Assembly (NCBI RefSeq): GCF_026343335.1
Contig: NZ_JAPELX010000001.1
Location: 8,866,001 to 8,930,000, forward strand
Direction of reading: 5' to 3'
Length of the DNA: 64,000 nucleotides
Source: Streptomyces sp. NBC_00078
GTDB taxonomy: Bacteria; Actinomycetota; Actinomycetes; Streptomycetales; Streptomycetaceae
The notes beneath the pieces were generated by a model. It saw nothing but the letters and a program-made list of their open reading frames with translations. It did no database searches and was not told the DNA's origin. Position 1 is the first letter of the stretch. The number at the start of each line of letters is the position of its first letter. Positions 6,981-15,421 of this stretch are shown piece after piece. The translations under genes were made by a program, and so were the position numbers.

Positions 6981-8132
6981 TCAGTGGGCCCGTACCTGAT
7001 CCGGTGTCACGTCCCGAATCAGGCTCACGGCGTGTGCCAGCTCGACCAGACCAACGGTGATGCGGAACTTGTCAGGCGGATCGGCGGCGCCGTCAGCCCT
7101 GCCCGATGCCCGGAGTATGCCATTTATGATCATCGCCTTCTCCGAGGCGGTGCGGGCCTTTTCCTGGCTTTCCCCGACCTCGACTGCAGTCGCGTAGGCG
7201 GTTTCGCCGACCCGCTGGTCGAAGTGTGCTGTCAGCTGTAGCAAGGCGTCGCGGATCTGTGCTTCGAGCAAGTAGAGGCGGCTGCTCGGCAGTTGCAGCC
7301 AGAAATGCCACCATCGCGGTTCCGTCTGCGGGGTGATGGTGACGTCCTTGAGGGCCGCCCACAGAGGCATCAGTGCCCGGTAGTCGGACAGGCTCTGCTT
7401 CTCTGCGGCGGCCGATGCGAGGCGCGGGAGGACGAAGCCGGCGGAGTAGATGAGCGCGCCCAGGGAGGCAGCGGGCGGCGCCACGGTGGTCGACAGGACG
7501 TCCAGGTCGTATCCGCACCACCGGGCAACGACTGCAGTGACCTTGGTGAGTTCAAAGCCGACGACATCCAGCAGAAGGCCGGCGAGTATCAATCGCAGTC
7601 CCACACGGAGGAGGCCCGTGACCTCGTCGCGGGCCCACTTCAGGCAGACGACGCTCAGGATGATGGTGCTGGCCAGATGCCCCAGGAGGTAGAGGACGAT
7701 CATCTCCCGCATGTACGGGGTGTTGGCGTAGTACGTGTCCAGGTCGGTGAGCCGCTCGGTGTCCGCATCGGCGAGCGCGAACAGTACGCAGATGGCGATG
7801 ATGAGGGTCCCGTACACCGCCACAGTGATGCGGACCATGCGCCGTATCCGTTCCCTCGGGCCGCCCCTCCAGTAGATCAACAAGATGATCAGGGAGCAGC
7901 TGAAGGCGGATATCGAGCTGTACGTCAGTGGCGCACCCACGTTGGGAATCCCAGTGGCACGGTTGACCGCGGCCAACGTCGCGGGAGCCGCGCAGGTGAA
8001 GCACACGGCGCCGATGAAGGCGGTCGCGCGCGTAGGGACGGTCAGCGGCGTACGGGCAGTCCTGTGCGATCGGCGAAGCAGCATGGCAGCCACGACCAAC
8101 AGCAAGGCCGCCAAATACACGACAACGCTCAT
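6981..8132 (-). CDS. Multi-pass membrane protein, MAB_1171c-type putative transporter (copy 2)
   Basis: A 383-residue integral membrane protein. Residues 1-250 contain about seven hydrophobic helices, the first being VVVYLAALLLVVAAMLL. A conserved extracytoplasmic signature between helices is LTDLDTYYANTPYMREMIVL. The C-terminal 130 residues are hydrophilic and predicted cytoplasmic (WWHFWLQLPSSRLYLLEAQI, RVGETAYATAVEVGESQEKA). It is a clear paralogue of the next upstream protein: both share RxTGxPNxxAPLTYxxIxA, IYWRGGP/ACWRGGP, and D-[FL]-D-T-Y-Y. The family is labelled a putative transporter in actinobacteria, but no transport has been shown as far as I know. It may equally be a receptor. 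Confidence 0.8.
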   Translation of the reverse strand: MSVVVYLAALLLVVAAMLLRRSHRTARTPLTVPTRATAFIGAVCFTCAAPATLAAVNRATGIPNVGAPLTYSSISAFSCSLIILLIYWRGGPRERIRRMVRITVAVYGTLIIAICVLFALADADTERLTDLDTYYANTPYMREMIVLYLLGHLASTIILSVVCLKWARDEVTGLLRVGLRLILAGLLLDVVGFELTKVTAVVARWCGYDLDVLSTTVAPPAASLGALIYSAGFVLPRLASAAAEKQSLSDYRALMPLWAALKDVTITPQTEPRWWHFWLQLPSSRLYLLEAQIRDALLQLTAHFDQRVGETAYATAVEVGESQEKARTASEKAMIINGILRASGRADGAADPPDKFRITVGLVELAHAVSLIRDVTPDQVRAH

Positions 8133-8184
8133 AACTGGGGGCTTCCGTTCCGCTGGCGGTGGGGGACGTCGTGGGAGCCGTGTG

Positions 8185-9381
8185 TCATGCCGATCCCGCT
8201 CTGGCGGGGCCGGGGGCCGGCGATCGTGCCTCGCGCTCGGACCTCTTGACTGCGTCGGCGATCAGGACCAACGCCTTGGGGTCTCTCGGCAGCGGCACGG
8301 GAAGCGATTCGCTGAAGGGCTTGAGTGGCGGCAGGGCGCTACGTTGTGCGGCTGCCGCTATCGTGGCGGCCCACGCAACAGCAGCGGCTTCCTCGTACGC
8401 AGTTCGCTCGCGGCCACCTCGCGGGCCCGGTATCTGCAGCCTCTTCAACTCCGCGTCGTGGACGTCGTCATACAGTCGTTTGTCGAGGTGCGTTTCAATC
8501 TCGCGCAGGCCGTTGAGGATGGTGCTACGGCGCCAAGTGCCCCACAAGAGAGGGGAACGAGGCCGCTCGACACGCAATGCGCGCTCCCGGAGGACCGGGT
8601 CAAGCACGGAGTCGAGCGGCGCCAGGCGGACAAAGTCGCACCAGGCCGATAGTTGGTGGCCCACCATCGGCAGGAGGACCCCCACCACCGTCAGCATCGC
8701 CCCCAGGCCGGCACACAGGGGAGGAATGGACGTCCCCAGCACCGCCCAGTGCCGGCCGGACCACCGCGCCACCACGGCGATGAGTTTGGAACAGCTGTAG
8801 CCGGCACTGATGACCGTGCCGACGCCAATCGTCAACAGGCTGGCTCGCAGCCAGGGCCGCTGTCGAAGCTCCCGTTCGCGGGCCCAACGCAGCGCCCAGA
8901 GGGCACTGACTGTCACAGCGGTCAGATGGGCGAGCAGATACAGGACGACCATCTCGGCGACCCAGGGCGTCATCGCATAGTAGGTGTCGAAGTCGGTACG
9001 CCGTTCATCAGCGGCGTTCCCCAGGGCGAAGAGGACGGCGATTCCGACAAGAACAGCCACGTACCCGTAGATCCAGTTCCGTGTTGTCCGGCGCATGGAG
9101 GGGCCACCGCGCCAACAGGCGATCAGGATCAGCAGGGCCGCGCTGTATGCGGTGATCGCACCGTAGGTCAGCGGCGCGGCCAGGTTGGGAACACCGGTGA
9201 CGCGGTTGATCAGCGCAACCGTGGGAGGCGCTCCGAAGAGGAAGCACAGGGAGGCGAACCCCAGCACTCCCACGATGGCGCGCAGGGACGGATCCACCCA
9301 GCGGCGGATCAAGTCGGGCAGCCTGAGCAGGAGCGCGACCCAGAGCAGGCCGCAACTTACGTAGTTGATCGCCCCACTCAT
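8185..9381 (-). CDS. Multi-pass membrane protein, MAB_1171c-type putative transporter (copy 1)
   Basis: A 398-residue paralogue of the preceding membrane protein with the same topology. About seven transmembrane helices lie in residues 1-250. The shared block RVTGVPNLAAPLTYGAITAY is near 60, RTDFDTYYAMTPWVAEMVVL near 125, and a hydrophilic C-terminal tail of about 150 residues follows. Its ATG overlaps the stop of the metallopeptidase gene by four bases (ATGA), so the two are translationally coupled. A 52-base gap separates it from the second copy. The two copies differ throughout, so this is an old duplication, and a heterodimer is plausible. Confidence 0.8.
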   Translation of the reverse strand: MSGAINYVSCGLLWVALLLRLPDLIRRWVDPSLRAIVGVLGFASLCFLFGAPPTVALINRVTGVPNLAAPLTYGAITAYSAALLILIACWRGGPSMRRTTRNWIYGYVAVLVGIAVLFALGNAADERRTDFDTYYAMTPWVAEMVVLYLLAHLTAVTVSALWALRWARERELRQRPWLRASLLTIGVGTVISAGYSCSKLIAVVARWSGRHWAVLGTSIPPLCAGLGAMLTVVGVLLPMVGHQLSAWCDFVRLAPLDSVLDPVLRERALRVERPRSPLLWGTWRRSTILNGLREIETHLDKRLYDDVHDAELKRLQIPGPRGGRERTAYEEAAAVAWAATIAAAAQRSALPPLKPFSESLPVPLPRDPKALVLIADAVKRSEREARSPAPGPARAGSA

Positions 9382-9986
9382 CTCCGGCTCCTCTGGTAGC
9401 CGAGAGAGTCGGCGATGCGGCGGGCCGTCTCGCCGGCGATCACGTCGCGTTCCATCAGCGATCGCATCTGCTGGCCGACGAGGATCCCGAACAGTTCGGC
9501 TTCTATCTCGGGATCCTCATCGAAACCAGACCGTGCGGCGGCCGGCTGGGCACTGTGCAGATGGCCCGATCTCGTCGTGGAGCAGGCCTCGGCCGCCAGT
9601 TGTTGCGGCGTGAGGCCATCCTTCTGCCGCATGTGCCACAGCTCGTGACCGAGGATCTGCGCCTGGTGCCAGACCTCGGCCTCCGCCTCGATGATGATGT
9701 CGTCCTGGTGCGTGCGTTCCACCCACATTCCCGTGGCGAGGAACTTGCGGGGGATGGGCACCCTGTGAACCTCAAGCCTGCGATCGCCACGCCACTGCTG
9801 GGCGGACCCGACCAAGGCCTCGAAAAACGCCTCCGGATCGGGCAGAGATGCCCGCGCCGCTGGGTCGCCTTCGTCGGCGGCGAGTCGCTCCCGGATGGGC
9901 CCGATCAGCACCTCCGCGAACTGGTGCATCTCTCTGCCGCGCCGCCGGATTCTCCGCCACTGCCGTATCCAGGCCAGAGCAGTCAT
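9378..9986 (-). CDS. ImmA/IrrE-like zinc metallopeptidase (HExxH protein)
   Basis: A 202-residue predicted zinc peptidase. The active-site motif GHELWHMRQKDG is near residue 126 and follows AEVWHQAQIL. A downstream acidic helix DEDPEIEAELFGILVG could supply the third ligand. This layout is that of short ImmA/IrrE-type proteins, often called the toxin component in Streptomyces annotation. I start it at the ATG at 9986; an open frame continues upstream to 10166, but its composition (Arg/Trp/Cys-rich) is not protein-like. It heads the operon with two MAB_1171c-type membrane proteins and a monooxygenase. The usual XRE-type repressor partner is not present immediately upstream. Confidence 0.75.
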   Translation of the reverse strand: MTALAWIRQWRRIRRRGREMHQFAEVLIGPIRERLAADEGDPAARASLPDPEAFFEALVGSAQQWRGDRRLEVHRVPIPRKFLATGMWVERTHQDDIIIEAEAEVWHQAQILGHELWHMRQKDGLTPQQLAAEACSTTRSGHLHSAQPAAARSGFDEDPEIEAELFGILVGQQMRSLMERDVIAGETARRIADSLGYQRSRR

Positions 9987-10413
9987 CGTCGGCCCATCCG
10001 GATCGAAGGGGCACACGAGCAATGTGCTGGTGCAAGACCACGACGCGCTCCACCTACGCGAGGCGACTGCACAGTACTCAACAGCCCGCCAGCCTCGCCG
10101 GTCATGACGCCGGCCCATCCTCCATCGGACGGTCCTTTGGAGGCATCGTTTGCTGGCACCGAGCATTCTCCCGAGCGCGTTGGGTGGTCAGGGCTGAACT
10201 CTGAGGGTATCGGCACCACCCCTGGGCTGGTCGGCAATGTTAGGACGTTCTGCTTCCGGGCTTCAGGTTGGCTCAGCCGTCAAGACCAGGGCACCGAGCA
10301 ACAATTCGGGCCGCGAGTCGTGGGAACCGCGTCCTCTCCTCGCGGCAGTTGAACAGCCCGGCAGGGCATCACCGTTCAGTCCGGGGGCAGGGGTGCCGCC
10401 TCTCGGAGTGCGG
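9987..10413. other. Intergenic stretch without a recognised gene
   Basis: This region must contain the promoter of the metallopeptidase operon. I see no coding frame with convincing protein character on either strand and no clear palindrome. Confidence 0.5.
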
Positions 10414-10510
10414 ACCCGCGCACTGCTCTGCGCCGCCTCGCCCTCGGCCTGTTCAATGCGGTCGACGCCCACCCCTGTGTCGGGGCAGAATTCGTAAACG
10501 CTCGTTTACC
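10414..10510 (+). pseudogene. TetR-family regulator C-terminal remnant
   Basis: A plus-strand frame reads TALRRLALGLFNAVDAHPCV then GAEFVNARLP. This resembles the ligand-domain segment (LARGLFDAVDAHPWVGAQL) of TetR-type regulators. No DNA-binding domain is found upstream in any frame, so only a fragment remains. Confidence 0.4.
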
Positions 10511-10599
10511 AACAGCTGGGGGCGGATGGGCCGCGGGGGTACACCGGGGAGTGCGCCAACTTCTCCCCAGCGAGGAAGCCGCCGCGTCCCAAATGCCCT

Positions 10600-10720
10600 G
10601 CTCTCCACCTGCTGTTGGCGAACTGGATCCTGGTAGACGGCGACTGGGGCCTGGTGGCGAACAAGAACGGGACGACCCGGCTCGGCTTCAGCCACTTGCT
10701 CCTCCAGGGCCTCGAAGACC
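10600..10720 (+). pseudogene. Tn3-family transposase fragment (DUF4158 region)
   Basis: The plus frame reads LLANWILVDGDWGLVANKNG then TTRLGFSHLLL. The W-x-L-V-x-N-K-x-G-x-T-R-L-G-F pattern is typical of the N-terminal DUF4158 domain of Tn3-type transposases. About 40 of roughly 1,000 residues remain. Confidence 0.5.
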
Positions 10721-11182
10721 GCCAATGGGGCGGCTCCTCCAGAGGCCGGCACTGCCGACGCCCGGCGACCTGCTGGCTTGCCTGACCTCAGCACTTGAAG
10801 CAACCGGCAAACCGTAAACGTGGATGGGCTTCAGAGCGGCCCGAGCCGTCGCTCGCAACCGCCGCTCCCATGGTGAAACGTGACCGCGAGGGTGGGGAAT
10901 TCCGGGACCGCCGACAGGCTGTTCCCCGCCCTCGGCAAACCGTCGGTGCGGCACGGCCCCGAGATCCACGCACCCCAACTCACGCCGGCCGGTGAACCTA
11001 CGTATTCGATTACGTAGTTCTACTGGCGCCTCAGGAAGGCAGCGTTGGGGAGACTTGCCGCGTGAGCCTCCTGGTGGAGTCGTGGTGTCACGCCGGGGAG
11101 CTCGCTGCCTCCCTACTGGGCAACCGTCGCCGACGGTCCAACGGGTAGCGAACGTTGTCCAGTCAATAGAGCCCAGCTGAAC
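10721..11182. other. Non-coding stretch between remnants and a small membrane gene
   Basis: No convincing gene is visible on either strand. The one structured element is the palindrome at 10999-11018, listed separately. Confidence 0.5.
10999..11018. promoter_or_regulatory. Perfect palindrome CTACGTA-N6-TACGTAG
   Basis: Arms of seven bases (10999-11005 and 11012-11018) surround a six-base spacer in an AT-richer patch. TACGTA-centred palindromes are typical of TetR/PadR-type operators. It lies 164 bases before the small membrane gene at 11183; no regulator gene is adjacent. Confidence 0.4.
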
Positions 11183-11383
11183 ATGGAGAGCCCTGCGTTG
11201 GTTTCCAAGACTCGTGTCCTTCTGGGCATGCTCGTGCTCCTGGCGCTGGCCATCGGCGCCATCGCCCTGCTCGCGGCCATGAAAGCCGATGCCATTTGGT
11301 TCACGATCGTTCCTCTCGGCATCCTCTTTTTCGGCGCGTCCGTCATCCGGTCGCTCGGATGGTTCAAAAAGGCCGGTGACTGA
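11183..11383 (+). CDS. Small membrane protein with two transmembrane helices
   Basis: A 66-residue protein consisting almost only of two hydrophobic helices (LLGMLVLLALAIGAIALLAA and WFTIVPLGILFFGASVI) joined by a short loop and ending in a basic tail. The ATG at 11183 is the nominal start. A TTG at 11198 is preceded by GGAGAG at 7 bases and may be the real one (61 residues). No family assignment is possible. It stands alone between decayed genes, so its role is open. Confidence 0.6.
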   Translation: MESPALVSKTRVLLGMLVLLALAIGAIALLAAMKADAIWFTIVPLGILFFGASVIRSLGWFKKAGD

Positions 11384-11497
11384 CCTGGCGGCTCGCAGGA
11401 CACGCAGTTCTGCAGCGCCCTGCTCACGGGGTAACAGCAGATCCATCCGCCCGGCTCATCAGGGTGCCGTCGAGGAACCAGTCTGCAACCTTCCTGC

Positions 11498-11984
11498 TCA
11501 ACCGATCGCGGCCACGACTGACCGCGCCGCCCATGTCGGGCGGCAGTCCATGGGGCGATAGGAGAGCTGTCCGCGCACCCACGCGCGGTCGGGGGATTGG
11601 TGTGCGGCCGGTCCGCCACGGCGACGGTCGGCACGGTCTCGCTGCCGCCGTTGACCGCCACCGCCGCCGCTCCGGCAGGACCCCGCCAGATGTCGACCCA
11701 GTGCAGCCGACGGGCGCTGCGGCCCCAGCGGATGCGCAGTCGCAGACAGTGCCGGCAGCCCGGCCGCCAGCAGACGACCGGTCGGCCGTCGGCCGTGCTG
11801 CGGCCCTCGCGCCTCCAGCGCGTCGATCGATCGCGGGAAGACCAGAGGCGAGTTCACGCCTGCGAGCAGCACGAACGCCAGAAGGAGCGCTACGGCTGCG
11901 CCGGGAGCCCCGCTGACCATAGGCCGCGCCGCGACGACCGAACCGCAGAGCACCAGAAATACGGCAGGATCCAGGCGCGGTCAT
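11498..11984 (-). pseudogene. Membrane-anchored glutaredoxin-like protein, frameshifted
   Basis: Three reading frames together spell a Streptomyces-type membrane glutaredoxin. There are hydrophobic helices (FLVLCGSVVAARP, AAVALLLAFVLLAG), the linker SPLVFPRSIDALEARG, then in another frame the redox site PVVCWRPGCRHCLRLRIRWG and LHWVDIWRGPAGAAAV with SETVPTV. The ending DRAWVRGQLS is in a third frame after a CCCCC run. At least three frame changes are needed, so the gene is dead unless the sequence has errors. An intact protein would reduce disulfides or mycothiol-mixed disulfides at the membrane. Confidence 0.65.
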
Positions 11985-12155
11985 GGGGGGCGAAGGCTAC
12001 CGACGGGGTACTGCGGATGGGCCGTCCAGTCGCTCTGCGAGCTGACGAGCCTGTAGACGTTGTCCGCCACCCGGCTCCGACGCGAGGGTCGGGGTGGCGA
12101 CCAGCAGCACCCCTTGCCGAAAGGGCTGCTGAAACCAGGTCACTCACCCGGCGAG

Positions 12156-12782
12156 TCACGCGGTGTGGCGGGCGTGCACGCTCACGGCGTAGCCGCCGCC
12201 TGGACGATAGGGGTCGCCGGACCAGGTGGCACAGCGTTGCCGCAACGTCAGTCCGGCCTCGGCGCACCAGTGGTCGAACTCCGTCAGCGTCACCGTCGGT
12301 TCCGGCAGTGGCAGGTGTTCCGCGTCCAGTCCCATGCCGGTGACCAGCAGGCCGCCGGGGCGCAGCACGGCGGCGAGTTGCCGCACGACAGCCGGTTCGG
12401 TCCCCGGAGCCAGCAGGGGGACGACGTTTCCGGCGGCGAGTGCCAGGTCGAACCCGGGTTCCAGGCCGAGGCCGTCCAGGTGCGCCAGGTCTGCGTGGAT
12501 CCATTCCTGCGTGGGCGCGTCGCGGCGGGCGACGGCGAGCATGGAGCGGTCGACGTCCACGCCTGTGCAGAGGTGTCCCAGCTCGGCGAGTCGGATCGCC
12601 ACCCGCCCGGTCCCACAGCCGGCGTCGAGGATCCGGGCGGCAGGTTTCAGCAACGCGTCGCAGAACGCGGCCTCGCCGTGGATGTCGTGGCCCGACTCGG
12701 CGAGCCGCGCGAACCGTTGGGCGTACGCCTCTCCGTCCTGTCCGCCGGTCAGTTCGGCCCAGCGGTCGCGTCGGCTGCTCAT
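12156..12782 (-). CDS. Class I SAM-dependent methyltransferase
   Basis: A 208-residue soluble enzyme with the Rossmann methyltransferase core. Motif I is ARILDAGCGTGRVAIRLAEL near residue 50 (SAM glycine loop). Motif II is CTGVDVDRSMLAVAR near 71 with the acidic residue for the SAM ribose. Motif IV is FDLALAAGNVVPLL near 110, and LRPGGLLVTGMGL is near 145. Length fits the small Methyltransf_11/25-type group. The substrate is unknown. The following 12011-12155 shows no definite gene. It is a single gene between two decayed loci, so context gives no clue to pathway. Confidence 0.85.
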   Translation of the reverse strand: MSSRRDRWAELTGGQDGEAYAQRFARLAESGHDIHGEAAFCDALLKPAARILDAGCGTGRVAIRLAELGHLCTGVDVDRSMLAVARRDAPTQEWIHADLAHLDGLGLEPGFDLALAAGNVVPLLAPGTEPAVVRQLAAVLRPGGLLVTGMGLDAEHLPLPEPTVTLTEFDHWCAEAGLTLRQRCATWSGDPYRPGGGYAVSVHARHTA

Positions 12783-12884
12783 GGTCTGCGTGCCTTCCGG
12801 TAGTCAGGACGAGGACGGTGCCCACAGGCATTCTCCTTCCTCGCCGCCTCCGGCGTGGTGAGCAGCGCGACGCGGTCCGGAACC

Positions 12885-13074
12885 GGCTCCCCACGACGGC
12901 CGCGCGGTCTGCAGCGAACGGAGGGCGAGCCAGTTCGTCACGAAGAGCCTGATCGTCTTGGCGTGCTCTGGATCGGCGATGTCGGCCAGGTGGCCGGGAA
13001 GCCGCCGCTGGAGGGAACAGAGGTGCTTGTCGACCGGGGCAGGACTCCGTATGCCATGAGGAGTTCTTCCAGGT
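12885..13074 (-). pseudogene. Tyrosine-recombinase/integrase-like remnant, frameshifted
   Basis: Joining two minus frames at a C-run gives LEELLMAYGVL then DKHLCSLQRRLPGHLADIAD, then PEHAKTIRLFVTNWLALRSL. This resembles the N-terminal core-binding part of actinobacterial site-specific integrases. The catalytic domain is missing and a frameshift breaks the start, so it is a fragment. Moderate to low certainty. Confidence 0.4.
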
Positions 13075-13598
13075 GAGAGGCCGCTCGCCAGGGTTGGAGT
13101 CCGTGGCAGGAACCACGGAACACCTTTCGTCAGCTCCGGCCGTCCCCACTGGGAGCAGGACAGCCCCGGAGACGGGCCGAGGACCTACTGAGTGAAGATC
13201 CACCGCTGCTCGGCTTCTGCCGCCGAACTCTCAGTCGGCGCCACCAAGGCTGGGGGTCATCCGGCTCCACAGGTGCGTCTGGCAGCGCCGAAAAGGCGCC
13301 GGCCTTTGCGTGCCAGCCGCGGAACATGCCGCGGAGCATCTGGTGGGGCTCGTGCGGTACAGGGCGTCTCAAGGAAGCCACTGTTGCTCTCCTTCCTGTC
13401 CGTTACCGTTAACGTGACCGCTAACGGAATTGTTGCTCAGGACTGGAGATCCCGTCAACGCCCGCCGCGAGACGGCTCACGATCCGCCGGTGGCGCTCTG
13501 GCCCTGCATCTCCCTCGTCGCAGTGCGGGCCGGTGCCGGCGCGGCAGGCCGGCGAACCTGATTCACTTGGACACAGGGCGGCACAGGAACAGAAGTGA
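13075..13598. other. Intergenic stretch upstream of the LacI gene
   Basis: No convincing gene on either strand. It contains the repeat/operator at 13400-13427 and presumably the LacI promoter. Confidence 0.5.
13400..13427. promoter_or_regulatory. Operator-like repeat cluster upstream of LacI
   Basis: Two direct copies of ACCGYTAACG with a 12-base period (ACCGTTAACG, ACCGCTAACG) lie inside a CCGTTA...TAACGG inverted frame. Gene-proximal LacI-family operators often contain such CG-centred TTAACG motifs. The site is about 170 bases before the LacI start, so autoregulation is possible but unproven. Confidence 0.4.
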
Positions 13599-14636
13599 GT
13601 GGGCAGCGTGGCCGGACAGCGGGAAACGGAAGACCAGCGGGCGCGGGGTGCGAAGGCCGTCAAGCGCGTCACCCTCCGGGACGTTGCTCAGGCGGCAGGC
13701 GTGTCCCATCAGACCGTCTCCCGCGCGATCAACGGCAAGGGGGAGATCGACCCGGGGACTCAGCAACGCGTGCTCGATGTCGCAAGGCAGTTGCGGTACC
13801 GGCCCAGCCGGTTCGGCCGGGGGCTGGTCCGCCCGGACGTCGTATCCGTCGGGCTCATCGTCCCCGACGTGGTCAACCCCTTCTTCCCCGAGTTCGTGGC
13901 AGGAGTGATCGCGGCCGCGGACGAGCGCGACTGGCAGGTGCTCGTGGCCAGCACCGAGAACGACCGGTCCCGGGAACTGGCCTTGGTCCGCTCACTGGGC
14001 CAACAGGTTGACGCTCTTGTCGGCTACATCAGCCAACCCGATGCGCAGCTAGAGCCGTACGTGGGCAGCGTGCCGCTGGTTGTGGTCGATCGTGGGCTGG
14101 ACTCGTCGAACCACGCGTTGGTCCACATCGACACCGCGGCCGGAATGCGGGCCGGGATGCAGCACCTCATCGACCGGGGACACCGCCGGATCGGCATGAT
14201 CGACTGCGAGTGCGTGAGCGCCCCGCTGGTCCGGCGCCGCACCTTCCTCGAAGTCGCCGGCGAACATGCGCTGCCCCTCGACGAGGACTGGGTTGTCATG
14301 GCTGAACAGTCCCCGGCCGGGGGCGCCGCCGCGTTCGAGGCGCTGTACGCCGCGCGCCCGGACCTCACCGCCGTGGTCGCCTTCAACGACCTGGTCGCGC
14401 TCGGCGCGCTCCGGGCCGCCCGCCGGCTCGGCGTCCAAGTACCGGACGACTGCGCACTGGTCGGCTACGACGGGCTGAGCGTCGCCGATCTGGTCGACCC
14501 GCTACTGACCACCCTCCACCTCGACAAGCGGCGGCTGGGCGAACTGGCCATCCACCAGGTCGACCAACTCCTGGCAGGCGAACTGCCACCCCCCATCGTC
14601 CTGACACCAAGCTTGAGTGTCCGCGGCACAACGTGA
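13599..14636 (+). CDS. LacI-family transcriptional regulator
   Basis: A 345-residue sugar-responsive DNA-binding protein, normal length. The HTH with hinge is at residues about 22-75 (VTLRDVAQAAGVSHQTVSRA, then DVARQLRYRPSR). The periplasmic-binding-protein-like sensor domain follows (VGLIVPDVVNPFFPEFVAGV near 83, RIGMIDCECVSAPLVRRR near 200, FNDLVALGALRAARRLGVQV near 265, DDCALVGYDGL). The GTG start gives a basic N-terminal tail of 21 residues; an internal GTG (13608) is an alternative. No sugar operon is adjacent, so the target and inducer are unknown. An operator-like repeat lies upstream at 13400-13427. Confidence 0.9.
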   Translation: MGSVAGQRETEDQRARGAKAVKRVTLRDVAQAAGVSHQTVSRAINGKGEIDPGTQQRVLDVARQLRYRPSRFGRGLVRPDVVSVGLIVPDVVNPFFPEFVAGVIAAADERDWQVLVASTENDRSRELALVRSLGQQVDALVGYISQPDAQLEPYVGSVPLVVVDRGLDSSNHALVHIDTAAGMRAGMQHLIDRGHRRIGMIDCECVSAPLVRRRTFLEVAGEHALPLDEDWVVMAEQSPAGGAAAFEALYAARPDLTAVVAFNDLVALGALRAARRLGVQVPDDCALVGYDGLSVADLVDPLLTTLHLDKRRLGELAIHQVDQLLAGELPPPIVLTPSLSVRGTT

Positions 14637-15069
14637 CCCACCTTTGACCTCGATCCGTAAGAGGGGTTCGGTGGCTCGGCATCGACCAGATCGGCATCGG
14701 GCCCCCGCGCCCGGGGAGAGCGCGGGGAGCCAGGACCGGTAGCGACGCCACCGGCGGCCGGAGCCTGCGCAGACCCCGCAGCCTTGGCGAGAGGCAGGCT
14801 GCTGCGCGCCGAGCCGATCGCTCGGCGGACGGCGCAGGACCCCAGGCCACGGCGCGGCCTGTGTGCGGCAGGTCCGGTGAGATGAACCCGCGGCCTGTTG
14901 CGGGCAGTTGACTGCGGTCCGGCGCGATGCCAGGGCTGCGGTCTCTCCTCGGTGGCCCGCTTCACGTCCTCTCGCAGGGCCTGCTCGGTGCGGGCCCGCC
15001 TGGTCGGCGACGAGGGCGGCGCGGCCCTCCGGGTACGCGTGGACCTGTTGTGACTTCTCCCACCTGCTC
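14637..15069. other. Intergenic region before the hydrogenase locus
   Basis: No convincing complete gene. A plus frame ending at about 15054 (VRARLVGDEGGAALRVRVDL) looks like the tail of a lost gene but cannot be identified. Confidence 0.45.
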
Positions 15070-15107
15070 TTGCCGGGGCGAGGATCGCTTACCTACGTTC
15101 GGTCGCA
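15070..15107 (+). promoter_or_regulatory. Candidate promoter for the hydrogenase operon, leaderless
   Basis: TTGCCG (15070-15075) and TACGTT (15094-15099) are separated by 18 bases and end seven bases before the ATG at 15107. No ribosome-binding site precedes that ATG, so transcription probably begins at or next to the start codon. Hydrogenase loci of this type respond to carbon starvation, but no specific operator is visible. Confidence 0.4.
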
Positions 15108-15421
15108 TGTCGCAACATGGCCGCGCCCTTCCCGGCGAACCGGACGAACCCGCTGCAGGGGGCAGGCCTGCGCCGGACCGACCTGGCGCCCTCCCCTTGG
15201 TCGGCCTGGACGTCGACCTGAGCACACACGAGCTTCTACGGCGCGCTCACGTCCTGGACGCTCTCGGCTCCGACTGGGACCCCGTCGCCGCGCTGCGTGG
15301 CGAGGAAGCGGCGTATGAGCTGCTGTATTCCGGTCTCGACGCGGAACAGCAGCGCGTCTACGACGAACTGGTCGCGGCCGGTGTGCTGCCGCGGAGAGGG
15401 GGCGGCGATGCTGCCGCTTGA
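15107..15421 (+). CDS. Small conserved hydrogenase-locus protein (DUF6400-like)
   Basis: A 104-residue acidic protein. The first 30 residues are disordered and Pro/Gly-rich. The conserved part is VGLDVDLSTHELLRRAHVLD, ALGSDWDPVAALRGEEAAYE and LLYSGLDAEQQRVYDELVAA. I associate this with DUF6400, small actinobacterial proteins found next to [NiFe]-hydrogenase genes; this name is from memory. It is the first gene of the locus and overlaps the zinc-ribbon gene by 14 bases. It has no cysteines and no membrane segment. Function unknown; a regulatory or assembly role is plausible from position only. Confidence 0.65.
   Translation: MSQHGRALPGEPDEPAAGGRPAPDRPGALPLVGLDVDLSTHELLRRAHVLDALGSDWDPVAALRGEEAAYELLYSGLDAEQQRVYDELVAAGVLPRRGGGDAAA

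Noticed and set aside
10494..10509. Palindrome GTAAACG-CT-CGTTTAC, like a TetR operator
   Set aside because: It falls inside the probable coding remnant of a TetR ligand domain (EFVNARLP), so it is more likely coincidence than an operator.
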